From the NCBI GenBank assembly GCA_009777335.1, contig WRMC01000003.1, forward strand, positions 62,001 to 126,000: a DNA stretch of 64,000 nt, read 5' to 3'. This document shows, piece after piece, positions 8,333-15,628 of the stretch. The position numbers and the translations under genes are program-made. The notes under the pieces are model-generated. The model was not told the origin of the DNA. It ran no database searches and saw only the letters and a program-made list of their open reading frames with translations. Source of the stretch: Treponema sp. (lineage in GTDB: Bacteria > Spirochaetota > Spirochaetia > Treponematales > Breznakiellaceae). The first letter of the stretch is position 1. The number at the start of each line of letters is the position of its first letter.

Positions 8333-9510
8333 CCCCTTAGGTCATCCAAAAGATCGTTCACCAGGTGGTTCTTGATGCCCAGCCTTTGGAAATCTTCCAG
8401 GACCTCTATGGCCCCCCGCTTGTCTCCCTTGCTTAAATAGCAGTCCGAGAGCTCTAGGTAGAGCCGGTGGTTCCGGGTATCTTGCTGGATGATCCGCCCT
8501 ATGGATTCTATGGCTTCTTCGTGGCGGCCCTGATGCTTGGCCACCACCGCCAGACCCAGGACCGCATAGGTATCAAATTCAATATTGAGGGCCCGCTGGT
8601 AGTACTCTACCGCCCGGTCGTATTCTCCCAGGCTGCGATAGGCGTCCCCCGCCCGGGTAAGGATGACCTTGTTTTTGGGATCCCTCTCTAAAATGCTATC
8701 CCAATACTCCAGGGAGCGTTCCTGTTGGTTAAGGCCCCTGTAGCAGTCGGCCAGTCCAAAGAGGGCGTAAAAGTTATGGGACTCCCGCTCCAGGGCCATC
8801 TCGAAATAGACGATTCCCTCTTTAAAGGTTTTAAGCTTCCGGTGGCAGTTCCCTATGGAAGTCAGGACCCGGATGTCCACGGTTTCCCTGTTTCGCTCCA
8901 GCATCCTGAGCCAGTAGCTCAGGGCCTCCTTGTACTCCTTAAAATCGTAGTGAAGGTGCCCCAGGCCTATGATGGCATAGGGGTTCTGGGCATCCATTTC
9001 CAGGACCCTTAGGTAGGAGCTTTTTGAGTGGGTATAGTCCCGGACCTTTCTGTAGGCATCGGCCACCCTGGTAAGGACGGTGATGTTCCGGTCATCGTGG
9101 ACCAGGTACTGTTCCCAAATTTCTATGGCCTTATGAAACTGATTAAGGGCCTTGTAACAGTCTGCCAGTCCAAAGAGGGCATAGTTGTTCCCCGGATGAA
9201 AACCCAGGCAGCGCAGGTAGTAGGTGACGGCGCTGCGGAACTGGTTCTGCTTTCGGGCCGCATCCCCCATGCCCACCAGGGCGTAGTTGTTGTTTTCGGC
9301 CATGGCCAGGATCTTGGTAAAGCATTCCACCGCCTCTCCTATGCGGTTTTCTTTCAGGTACTGGTAACCCTTCTTGGACAGCTCGGAGATCTCGTTTTTC
9401 TCCTGGCTGCCGTTTTCTTCCAGATCCAAGAGGGTAGGATCTTCCAGGTGATCCCCATTCTGCCCCTGTTCGAATTCTGGCTGCAGTAAAATGTTTCCAT
9501 CGTTACTCAT
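8329..9510 (-). CDS. TPR repeat protein
   Basis: A 393-residue soluble protein with an acidic N-terminus (about 45 residues) and roughly nine tetratricopeptide repeats, many with the same pattern (YALFGLADCYKALNQF, YAIIGLGHLHYDFKEY, FYALFGLADCYRGLNQ, YAVLGLAVVAKHQGRH). No signal peptide is seen, so it probably acts as a cytoplasmic scaffold. Start set at MSNDGN, since GGGAGTG lies 7 bases before it; this start overlaps the preceding gene by 8 bases. It is co-transcribed with the small TPR-like protein upstream and rlmN downstream. Partner unknown. Confidence 0.8.
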   Translation of the reverse strand: MSNDGNILLQPEFEQGQNGDHLEDPTLLDLEENGSQEKNEISELSKKGYQYLKENRIGEAVECFTKILAMAENNNYALVGMGDAARKQNQFRSAVTYYLRCLGFHPGNNYALFGLADCYKALNQFHKAIEIWEQYLVHDDRNITVLTRVADAYRKVRDYTHSKSSYLRVLEMDAQNPYAIIGLGHLHYDFKEYKEALSYWLRMLERNRETVDIRVLTSIGNCHRKLKTFKEGIVYFEMALERESHNFYALFGLADCYRGLNQQERSLEYWDSILERDPKNKVILTRAGDAYRSLGEYDRAVEYYQRALNIEFDTYAVLGLAVVAKHQGRHEEAIESIGRIIQQDTRNHRLYLELSDCYLSKGDKRGAIEVLEDFQRLGIKNHLVNDLLDDLRG

Positions 9511-9850
9511 TGTGATCACTCCCATCATCACGGATCAAGGTTGAGATAACCAGGGAAAGCTTTTCGAGTATGGGTTCGGCTTTACCCCTGTTCGGTGCCA
9601 GCCAATACATTTTCAGAGCATCCAGGGATCTTCCCTTGGACTGATAGTAATCTCCGACCCTGCTTAGGCCATCGGAATACCCCGTGGTCAGGAAGATGCG
9701 GCGTGCTCCTTCAATGTCACCGGAATTAAAAAGGAGGTTTCCCTTGCGGTTGAGAGCCGCCTTTTGGGTCCCCTCTATGGCGGGTTTAGCAGTTACTTTT
9801 ATAAAGGTGTTTTGATCTTTTTGTTTCTCGAAGATCTTTTTAACATCCAT
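9503..9850 (-). CDS. Small helical protein of unknown function
   Basis: A 115-residue protein with two or three TPR-like helix pairs (ALNRKGNLLFNSGDIEGARRIF, GLSRVGDYYQSKGRSLDALKMYW). No signal peptide or catalytic motif. It starts the operon that continues with the long TPR protein and rlmN. A near-consensus promoter and a leader hairpin lie upstream. Function not recognised. Confidence 0.6.
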   Translation of the reverse strand: MDVKKIFEKQKDQNTFIKVTAKPAIEGTQKAALNRKGNLLFNSGDIEGARRIFLTTGYSDGLSRVGDYYQSKGRSLDALKMYWLAPNRGKAEPILEKLSLVISTLIRDDGSDHNE

Positions 9851-9863
9851 ATTAAATCCTTTC

Positions 9864-9891
9864 GAAATACTTCCCTCTTTTTAAGTATTTC
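9864..9891 (-). promoter_or_regulatory. Leader hairpin before the TPR operon
   Basis: A 9-base perfect stem (GAAATACTT with AAGTATTTC) closes a 10-base loop and ends next to the ribosome-binding site GAAAGGA. It could modulate translation of the first gene. Confidence 0.4.
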
Positions 9892-9915
9892 CTTATTCTC
9901 TTATAATGCAATAAT

Positions 9916-9944
9916 AATATATAAAAAATCTCTATTATTGTCAA
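9916..9944 (-). promoter_or_regulatory. Promoter of TPR-rlmN operon
   Basis: Minus-strand TTGACA (9944-9939), 17-base spacer, TATATT (9921-9916) in an AT-rich stretch. This is close to the sigma-70 consensus. Confidence 0.75.
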
Positions 9945-9950
9945 TAGTTT

Positions 9951-10484
9951 TTAGGAAAAAAAACTAAAAAAGTCAACAATTGAACGTCCATATTCCCGGG
10001 ATTCGTCTAAAACGAGCCCCTGGGGGAGGGCCGGGCAGGGATCTTCCCTGGGTCTATGGACCAAAATTCGGGAATTTGAACCTATAATAGAAGATTCTAC
10101 AATGGATTTAAGTAAGTCCCATTTATAGCGGTAGGGAAAGGGGGGGTCCATAAAGACCAGGTCAAAGGAACGCCTGGCCCGCTCTACATAGAGTTCCGCC
10201 GCCATAAAACGGCAGTGGATCCGGACCGGGGAAAGCCCAGCGTTTTCCAAAAGGGTCCGCCGCTTCTTGGGGTCCATCTCTACCGCTTCGATGTAGCTGG
10301 CCCCCCGGGAGGCCGCTTCCAGGGCGATAATGCCGGAGCCCGAAAAGATGTCCAAAAAAGAGAGGCCCGAAAGATCCCCCAGGATTCCAAAGACCGATTC
10401 CCTCATCCTATCCATGGCGGGGCGTATCTCGCCCCTGGGGACCTTAATTCGCAGTCCCCCCAGGGTACCGCCGGTTATCCTCAT
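9951..10484 (-). CDS. rsmD: 16S rRNA (guanine966-N2)-methyltransferase RsmD
   Basis: A 177-residue SAM-dependent methyltransferase. RsmD blocks are present: MRITGGTLGGLRIKVP, RPAMDRMRESVFGIL, the SAM-binding FLDIFSGSGIIALEAASRG, VEMDPKK and the catalytic DPPFPY. It methylates N2 of G966 in 16S rRNA. Length is near the family norm. The start is 11 bases downstream of the preceding gene's stop, which suggests one transcript with the 10495-10935 gene. Confidence 0.93.
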   Translation of the reverse strand: MRITGGTLGGLRIKVPRGEIRPAMDRMRESVFGILGDLSGLSFLDIFSGSGIIALEAASRGASYIEAVEMDPKKRRTLLENAGLSPVRIHCRFMAAELYVERARRSFDLVFMDPPFPYRYKWDLLKSIVESSIIGSNSRILVHRPREDPCPALPQGLVLDESREYGRSIVDFFSFFS

Positions 10485-10494
10485 GGGTTTTTTC

Positions 10495-10935
10495 TTAAAG
10501 GACCTTTAAAAGCTCATTCAGCTCGTTGGAGCTAACTACCGGACTGCTCTGGGGGTCTCCCTTTTGGGGGCTAATGGACTCTATGCGCCGCTGCCTTTCC
10601 AGGCAGCTCTGCTGAAAGACCTGGAGTTTTTCTTTTATCGTGGGAATATCCCTGATGCTTAAACTACCCCCCTTGCTCATGAGGACCGACAGGGTCTGGG
10701 AGTACTGCCATTCCATCTCTCCCAGGTGTTCGAAGAGCAGATCCTTCCCCCCCTGGTCCCCCTCTGATAGTTGATCCAAAAGGATACGGGAGGTCTGGTC
10801 AATAAATTCTATGTCATCCAGGATTTTGGGGAGGAAAAGCTCCGCCTCGGCATCCAGGGTTATGGTATCGCGGATCACCCGGATCCTCATCATGAGGATA
10901 AAGATGCTGTCTTCGATATTGATCTGCTTGCTCAT
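10495..10935 (-). CDS. Conserved-looking hypothetical protein upstream of rsmD
   Basis: A 146-residue, mostly helical, acidic protein (SIFILMMRIRVIRDTITLDAEAELFLPKILDDIEFIDQTSRILL, IPTIKEKLQVFQQSCLERQRRIE) with no membrane segment. No family is recognised. Start set at ATG (MSKQINIED); a GTG 33 bases upstream (VERKKTAN) lengthens it, and neither has an ideal ribosome-binding site. It lies between rsmD and the divergent ribosomal operon. Confidence 0.6.
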   Translation of the reverse strand: MSKQINIEDSIFILMMRIRVIRDTITLDAEAELFLPKILDDIEFIDQTSRILLDQLSEGDQGGKDLLFEHLGEMEWQYSQTLSVLMSKGGSLSIRDIPTIKEKLQVFQQSCLERQRRIESISPQKGDPQSSPVVSSNELNELLKVL

Positions 10936-10985
10936 GGTATATATATTAGCGGTTTTTTTCCTTTCCACAAGGGCCTTTTTACCCC

Positions 10986-11015
10986 TTGAATAATTCCCTT
11001 TTTTTTCGCTACAAT
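10986..11015 (+). promoter_or_regulatory. Promoter of rpsF operon
   Basis: TTGAAT (10986-10991), an 18-base spacer and TACAAT (11010-11015) stand 60 bases before rpsF. Transcription would start just upstream of the leader hairpin at 11026. Confidence 0.65.
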
Positions 11016-11025
11016 GGCCTAACCT

Positions 11026-11058
11026 CTTTGTCCGCCCCCCGGGCGGACCGAATCAAAG
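11026..11058 (+). promoter_or_regulatory. Candidate S6:S18-binding leader motif
   Basis: The leader folds as an outer stem CUUUG/CAAAG (11026-11030 with 11054-11058) and an inner perfect hairpin UCCGCCC/GGGCGGA (11031-11037 with 11041-11047, loop CCC). A 3' bulge, CCGAAU, lies between the two stems. A CCG in a bulge flanked by a stem and a hairpin is the published description of the S6:S18 complex-binding motif found before rpsF in many phyla. It should let excess S6:S18 shut down the operon. Confidence 0.75.
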
Positions 11059-11074
11059 TCCGTAAGGAGGACCT

Positions 11075-11356
11075 ATGCGACAGTACGAACTGATGGTCAT
11101 CTTCCCCCTGGAAGAAGACCAGCACCAAGCTGGAAGGGAGCGCCTGCTCACCGACCTGGGCAACAATGGAGTGGAGATCGACAAGACCGACGAAATTGGC
11201 GACCGGGATCTGGCCTACGAAGTAAAAAAAAGAAGGCGCGGTAAATATGTCTTATTTACCATCAAAGCAGATCCTGCGAAGATTACCATCATGGACCGAG
11301 CCTTTAAGCTCAATCAAAATCTTCTTAAGTATCTTTTCGTCAACATAGAGGGATAG
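11075..11356 (+). CDS. rpsF: 30S ribosomal protein S6
   Basis: A 93-residue S6: MRQYELMVIFPLEED at the N-terminus, DRDLAYEVKKRRRGKYVLF in the middle and DRAFKLNQNLLKYLFV near the end. It binds S18 and the central domain of 16S rRNA. AAGGAGG lies at the right distance upstream. It is the first gene of the rpsF-ssb-rpsR-rplI-dnaB operon and its leader carries a candidate autoregulatory site. Confidence 0.97.
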   Translation: MRQYELMVIFPLEEDQHQAGRERLLTDLGNNGVEIDKTDEIGDRDLAYEVKKRRRGKYVLFTIKADPAKITIMDRAFKLNQNLLKYLFVNIEG

Positions 11357-11358
11357 GC

Positions 11359-11808
11359 ATGGCAGATATAAACCGTGTGGTCCTGGTGGGAAGACTCACC
11401 CGGGATGCGGAGCTAAAGTATATCACCTCCGGCCAGGCGATAAGCAAATTCGCCATCGCCGTAAACCGCCGCCGCAAGGACGGCGACCAATGGGTCGACG
11501 AGGCCAACTTTTTCGATATCACAGTCTGGGGCCGGACGGCCGAATCCCTCAATCAATACCTTACCAAGGGCAAGACCGTAGGGGTCGAGGGGGAACTGAG
11601 GCAGGACCGCTGGCAGCAGGATGGCCAGAACCGCTCCAGGATAGAAATCGTCGCCAGCAATATCATGCTCCTGGGGGGAGGCCCCGGCGGGGCATCCCAG
11701 GGGGGCGGGTCTTCCGGATCATCCTATGCCAACAACCAGGGCGGGTCCGGCAGCCGCAATGAGGCCCCCGACGAGGATGATAGTTTTTCCGATGACATTC
11801 CATTTTAA
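11359..11808 (+). CDS. ssb: Single-stranded DNA-binding protein
   Basis: A 149-residue SSB with an OB fold ([54 protein letters not shown]), a Gly/Ser/Gln-rich linker and the acidic tip [12 protein letters not shown] that recruits partner proteins. It coats single-stranded DNA in replication and repair. Only 2 bases separate it from rpsF. Confidence 0.97.
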   Translation: MADINRVVLVGRLTRDAELKYITSGQAISKFAIAVNRRRKDGDQWVDEANFFDITVWGRTAESLNQYLTKGKTVGVEGELRQDRWQQDGQNRSRIEIVASNIMLLGGGPGGASQGGGSSGSSYANNQGGSGSRNEAPDEDDSFSDDIPF

Positions 11809-11825
11809 TCATTACAGAGGTACAT

Positions 11826-12182
11826 ATGTCCGATGAACGAGTAACAACTGAAGTAACTGAACGCCCCCCCTTTAGAAGCGAGCGCAGCGACCGGGGGGAC
11901 CGCTCCGACCGGGGCATGGATCCCCACATGGACGGCCGGGACGGGGACGACCGCCGGGGCGGCAAGGGAAAGGTATTCTTTAAAAAGAAGGTATGCAAAT
12001 TCTGTGTGCAAAAGCTAAAAATAGATTACAAGGACGCCGACACCCTGCGCCGCTTTATCACCGAAAGGGGGAAGATCCTTCCCCGGCGCATCACCGGCAC
12101 CTGTGCCAAGCATCAGCGGGCCCTGGCCCTGGCGATTAAACGGGCCAGGATCATCGTCCTCTTGCCCTTTGTGGCCGACTAG
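11826..12182 (+). CDS. rpsR: 30S ribosomal protein S18, N-terminally extended
   Basis: The S18 core occupies residues 48-118 ([54 protein letters not shown]). The Cys pairs may hold zinc. In front is a 47-residue, highly charged Asp/Arg/Gly-rich extension that most S18 proteins lack. An AGAGGT ribosome-binding site precedes the ATG used. S18 pairs with S6 on the 30S subunit. Confidence 0.95.
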   Translation: MSDERVTTEVTERPPFRSERSDRGDRSDRGMDPHMDGRDGDDRRGGKGKVFFKKKVCKFCVQKLKIDYKDADTLRRFITERGKILPRRITGTCAKHQRALALAIKRARIIVLLPFVAD

Positions 12183-12208
12183 TTTTTCTTTTTCAGTATT
12201 GATCCTCC

Positions 12209-13180
12209 ATGCAAGATAGAAGAGATCTATTCCGGGCCCTCATAGGGGCGGCTGTGTGCATCTTCTTTCTCAGAAGCGGCCTTCTCGTCTTTCTCTTTCT
12301 TATCCCCCTGGGCTTTCTGGCCTACCGCTGGGGCATGCAATGCTGCTGGACCGCCTACATAATGGCCGCCCTGGGGAACCTGGTAATCAGCCTGGGTCTG
12401 GCGGCCCTCCTGGGCATCCCCCCCGGCGATGCCCTCTGGGATCTCCTCTACTTTGGGGGCATGGCCTTTATCTTCTGCTGGATCTGCGCCCCGCCTCCCC
12501 TTCTTCCCCTGGGGGACTCCCTGGCCCTCCGCTTCATGGTCGGCTCTGTCTTGGGGGGCCTCCTCTTTCTGGGAATCTTTTTGCGGTCCCTGGATAGTCC
12601 GGGCTTCCAGGAGCAGCTGGGCTTTATTATAGAATCCCTCTCCGGCGGAGGGCCCCTCTTCGAGCTCCTCACCATAGAGGCGGTGATAGAGTCAGTCCGG
12701 TCCATCCTTCTGCGGGGAGGGGCCATCATCACCAGTGTCATCATCCTGGCCCTGGGCCGCCAGGGGGGCTATGTCCTTTCCAAGGTGGTCCAGCGGGAAA
12801 GGACCGACCCGGTCTTTATCAGCTTCCGGGTGCGGCCCCAGCTCATCTGGGCTTTCTCCCTCAGCCTCCTTTTTGTGGTCCTCACCCGGTCCCTGGGTAT
12901 CAGCTTCCTCGAGATAGTCCTATGGAACATTTTAGTGTTATGTACTATCCTGTACCTTGCCCAGGGCATAGGGATCCTCCAGTTTTTTCTGGCCCGGCCC
13001 TCGGTGCGGCCGGGGATGAAATTTTTCACCTCGGTGATCATCGTTCTTGTCCTGCTTAGTCCGGTTATTAACGGCCTGTTTCTGGGGGGCCTGGTCCTCC
13101 TGGGAGCGGTCGAGCATTGGGTGCCCTTTCGGGTGCCCAAAGAACAGGGACCCCCTTCAACTCCTGAGGGGGGGGATTAG
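12209..13180 (+). CDS. DUF2232/YybS-like membrane protein
   Basis: A 323-residue, very hydrophobic protein with about eight membrane segments and no catalytic motif. Its place between rpsR and rplI is the same as that of yybS (DUF2232) in Bacillus, which is also a polytopic membrane protein; the name rests on synteny and topology, not on a recognised motif. Function unknown. Confidence 0.7.
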   Translation: MQDRRDLFRALIGAAVCIFFLRSGLLVFLFLIPLGFLAYRWGMQCCWTAYIMAALGNLVISLGLAALLGIPPGDALWDLLYFGGMAFIFCWICAPPPLLPLGDSLALRFMVGSVLGGLLFLGIFLRSLDSPGFQEQLGFIIESLSGGGPLFELLTIEAVIESVRSILLRGGAIITSVIILALGRQGGYVLSKVVQRERTDPVFISFRVRPQLIWAFSLSLLFVVLTRSLGISFLEIVLWNILVLCTILYLAQGIGILQFFLARPSVRPGMKFFTSVIIVLVLLSPVINGLFLGGLVLLGAVEHWVPFRVPKEQGPPSTPEGGD

Positions 13181-13231
13181 TCCCGGGGGCTTGGCCCCTG
13201 TCCTCAAAATTTTTTTATAGGAGCTTGTGAT

Positions 13232-13882
13232 ATGAAGGTTATTTTAAACAAGGATCTTTCCCCCCTGGGCGAAGAGGGGGATGTAAAAGATGTGGCCCGG
13301 GGTTATGCCCGGAACTACCTCTTTCCCCGCCAGATTGCCTTTCCCTACAACGAAAGGACCATCAAGCTTTTTGAAAGCCGCCGAGAAGAAATCGAAAAAC
13401 GCAAGGCCGACAAGCGCCAGGATGCGGCGGGGCTTAAAGAAAAGCTCGAAAGCCTCAGCCTGGAAGTGACCATGCCCGCGGGCCCCAACGGCAAACTCTA
13501 CGGGGCGGTGAGCAGCCAGACCGTGGTGGACGAGCTGTCCAAGCAGGGCTACCAGATAGAACGGAAGCGGATCGAACTGCCCGGGGCCACCATAAAGAAC
13601 GTGGGCAAGTATAGGGTGTTGATCAAACTCTACGAGAATGCCTCGGCCGAGATCAGCATCAGCGTTCTGGGACAGGAACTCAGGACCGAATCGAGGGCCA
13701 GCGCTCCCGCCCGGCCCCCCAGACGCCGACGGGACGAAGAAGGCAGCGCCGATCCCGAGAGCGCCCAGGAAAGCGCTCAGGAGATAGCGGCCAATGTGGT
13801 GGCCTCGTCGATCACCCTGGACGAAACCCCTCCCGAGGCCCCCGAATCAGAAAGCCCCCCGGAACAGGGGGAAGAACTATAA
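13232..13882 (+). CDS. rplI: 50S ribosomal protein L9, C-terminally extended
   Basis: The L9 core (residues 1-150) is standard: MKVILNKDLSPLGEEGDVKDVARGYARNYL, a long connecting helix (REEIEKRKADKRQDAAGLKEKLESL) and a C-domain (GKLYGAVSSQTVVDEL, IELPGATIKNVGKY). About 65 extra residues follow, first basic (RPPRRRRDEE) then acidic and low-complexity. Usual L9 is near 148 residues. GGAGCTTG precedes the ATG. A short GC hairpin and T-run (13185-13219) lies in the gap before it. Confidence 0.95.
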   Translation: MKVILNKDLSPLGEEGDVKDVARGYARNYLFPRQIAFPYNERTIKLFESRREEIEKRKADKRQDAAGLKEKLESLSLEVTMPAGPNGKLYGAVSSQTVVDELSKQGYQIERKRIELPGATIKNVGKYRVLIKLYENASAEISISVLGQELRTESRASAPARPPRRRRDEEGSADPESAQESAQEIAANVVASSITLDETPPEAPESESPPEQGEEL

Positions 13883-13885
13883 GAG

Positions 13886-15226
13886 ATGGCCCTTTTACCC
13901 AAGGACAGGATCCCCCCCCATAACGATGATGCCGAGAGGGCCGTCCTGGGGGCCATGCTAATAGACGACAAGGCCATAGGCCTAACCCAGCAGTACCTAC
14001 GGCCCGAAGATTTTTACTCCCCCCGGCACCGGAAAATATTCGAGGCCATTTTAAGCCTCAGCGACAAGGGCACCCGGCCCGACCTCTTAACCCTTAACGG
14101 GGAGCTATCAAAGGCCGGCCGGCTCGATGAGGCGGGGGGCAATGATTACATCGCCGCCCTGACCCATTCGGTCCCCTCCAGCGCCAACGCCGAGTACTAT
14201 GCCCGGATCGTCCATAACCAGGCCATGAGGCGCTCTCTGATCCAGATCTCCGGGGAATCGGCGGCCAAGGCCTATGACGAAACCATAGAACCCCGCTACA
14301 TCCTGGAAGAGGCCCAGCAGAACCTCTTTTACATCTCCGACCCCCGCCGGGTCTTCCAGTACAAGAAGGTCCAGACGGTGGTTAAGGATGTGGTGAGCTA
14401 CCTGGACCAGGTCTACAAGAGCCCTGATGAGTTTACGGGGATTCCCACGGGCTTCCATGCCCTGGACCGGCTTACCGCGGGCTTCCAGCCGGCGGAGCTC
14501 ATCATCATAGGGGCCCGGCCGGGGATGGGAAAGACCGCCATAGGCTTAAACATGGCCGCCAACATCAGCATCAGGCAGAACCGGCCGGCGGCCTTTTTTT
14601 CCCTGGAAATGTCCGACCAGGCCCTCATGCTCCGGCTTCTTTCCTCGGAGGCCGAAATCGATTCCCATAGGCTCAGGACCGGGTTTTTTGCCCACTCCGA
14701 CTTTGACCGGATCTTTGCGGCCGCCGAGCTGCTCCACGATGCTCCCCTCTTTATCGTCGACCTGCCCCACATGACCATGCTTAATATCCAGGCCATGGCC
14801 CGGATGCTGAAGGTCCAGGAAAAAATTGAGATCCTCTTTATCGACTACATAGGCCTTATTGGGACCGAAAGCACCCATAGACAGCGGTGGGAGCATATTT
14901 CCGAGGTCTCCCGGTCCCTTAAAAACCTGGCCCGGGAGCTTCATATCCCCGTGGTGGCCCTGTCCCAGCTTCGCCGGGAGGCCGAGGGTAATACCCCCAA
15001 TCTGGCGGATATCCGGGAGTCGGGCTCCATAGAGCAGGATGCGGACATGGTTCTCTTTCTTAACCGGGACCGGGATCTGGACAAGGACCCCAACGAGCAG
15101 GCCCGGGAGCTGGAACAGAAGGTAAAACTCATGGTGGCCAAGAACCGGAACGGCCAGGTGGGAACCATCGATTTAACCTTTACCCGGCACTTAACCAAAT
15201 TTTCCCCCTATACCGGAACGGCCTAG
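13886..15226 (+). CDS. dnaB: Replicative DNA helicase DnaB
   Basis: A 446-residue hexameric helicase. The N-terminal domain (PPHNDDAERAVLGAMLIDD) is followed by a RecA-like domain with FTGIPTGFHALDRLTAGFQP, Walker A GARPGMGKTA, FFSLEMSDQAL, Walker B ILFIDYIGLI, SQLRREAEG and the arginine-finger region near ESGSIEQDADMV. No intein is present. It opens DNA at the replication fork. It is the last gene of the rpsF operon. Confidence 0.97.
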   Translation: MALLPKDRIPPHNDDAERAVLGAMLIDDKAIGLTQQYLRPEDFYSPRHRKIFEAILSLSDKGTRPDLLTLNGELSKAGRLDEAGGNDYIAALTHSVPSSANAEYYARIVHNQAMRRSLIQISGESAAKAYDETIEPRYILEEAQQNLFYISDPRRVFQYKKVQTVVKDVVSYLDQVYKSPDEFTGIPTGFHALDRLTAGFQPAELIIIGARPGMGKTAIGLNMAANISIRQNRPAAFFSLEMSDQALMLRLLSSEAEIDSHRLRTGFFAHSDFDRIFAAAELLHDAPLFIVDLPHMTMLNIQAMARMLKVQEKIEILFIDYIGLIGTESTHRQRWEHISEVSRSLKNLARELHIPVVALSQLRREAEGNTPNLADIRESGSIEQDADMVLFLNRDRDLDKDPNEQARELEQKVKLMVAKNRNGQVGTIDLTFTRHLTKFSPYTGTA

Positions 15227-15237
15227 GGGCTTTCGCC

Positions 15238-15265
15238 TTGCGAATCCCCCGTTTTCGTGTATAGT
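15238..15265 (+). promoter_or_regulatory. Promoter of comFB-like gene
   Basis: TTGCGA (15238-15243), a 16-base spacer and TATAGT (15260-15265). A GC-rich hairpin just upstream (15227-15249, GGGG...CCCC arms) may end the dnaB transcript. Confidence 0.5.
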
Positions 15266-15301
15266 AAAGATAAGAGAGTAAACCTTCCCCAAGGAGGAAT
15301 T

Positions 15302-15628
15302 ATGGCCTTTTTAGATCAATACGACTTTGAACTTCTTATAAACGAAGCGGAGAAGCTCATCATTAACGAACTGGGCCGCCAGCTCGAGATTTACCAGGAA
15401 CCCCTCTGTGTCTGCAATGACTGCGTCCTCGATATGGCCGCCATGGCCCTGAACACCGTGCGGCCCATCTACCGGGTCTCCCTCTTGGGCACCCTCTATG
15501 CCTCGACGGCCATGGATCAGGAATCCTATGCCTCCACGGTCCGGGATGCGGTCTATAACGCCATAGAGCGGGTCAGGAAAAACCCCAGCCACGACGTGCA
15601 AGAGGAAGAGGAAGGTTCAGAGGAATAA
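15302..15628 (+). CDS. ComFB-family protein
   Basis: A 108-residue ComFB-like protein: FELLINEAEKLIINELGRQLE, then CVCNDCVLDMAAMALNTVRPIYRVSLLGTLYA. The CxCxxC cluster probably holds zinc. ComFB proteins were named for late competence, and cyanobacterial members have been reported as cyclic-di-GMP receptors. The start was placed at MAFLDQYDF, 4 bases after AAGGAGGAATT; the longer frame adds 15 residues without a good site. The acidic tail (EEEEGSEE) is low complexity. Confidence 0.85.
   Translation: MAFLDQYDFELLINEAEKLIINELGRQLEIYQEPLCVCNDCVLDMAAMALNTVRPIYRVSLLGTLYASTAMDQESYASTVRDAVYNAIERVRKNPSHDVQEEEEGSEE

Noticed and set aside
13185-13219. Terminator before rplI
   Set aside because: The GGGGC/GCCCC hairpin is short and the T-run starts about 10 bases after it; read-through into rplI and dnaB is expected.
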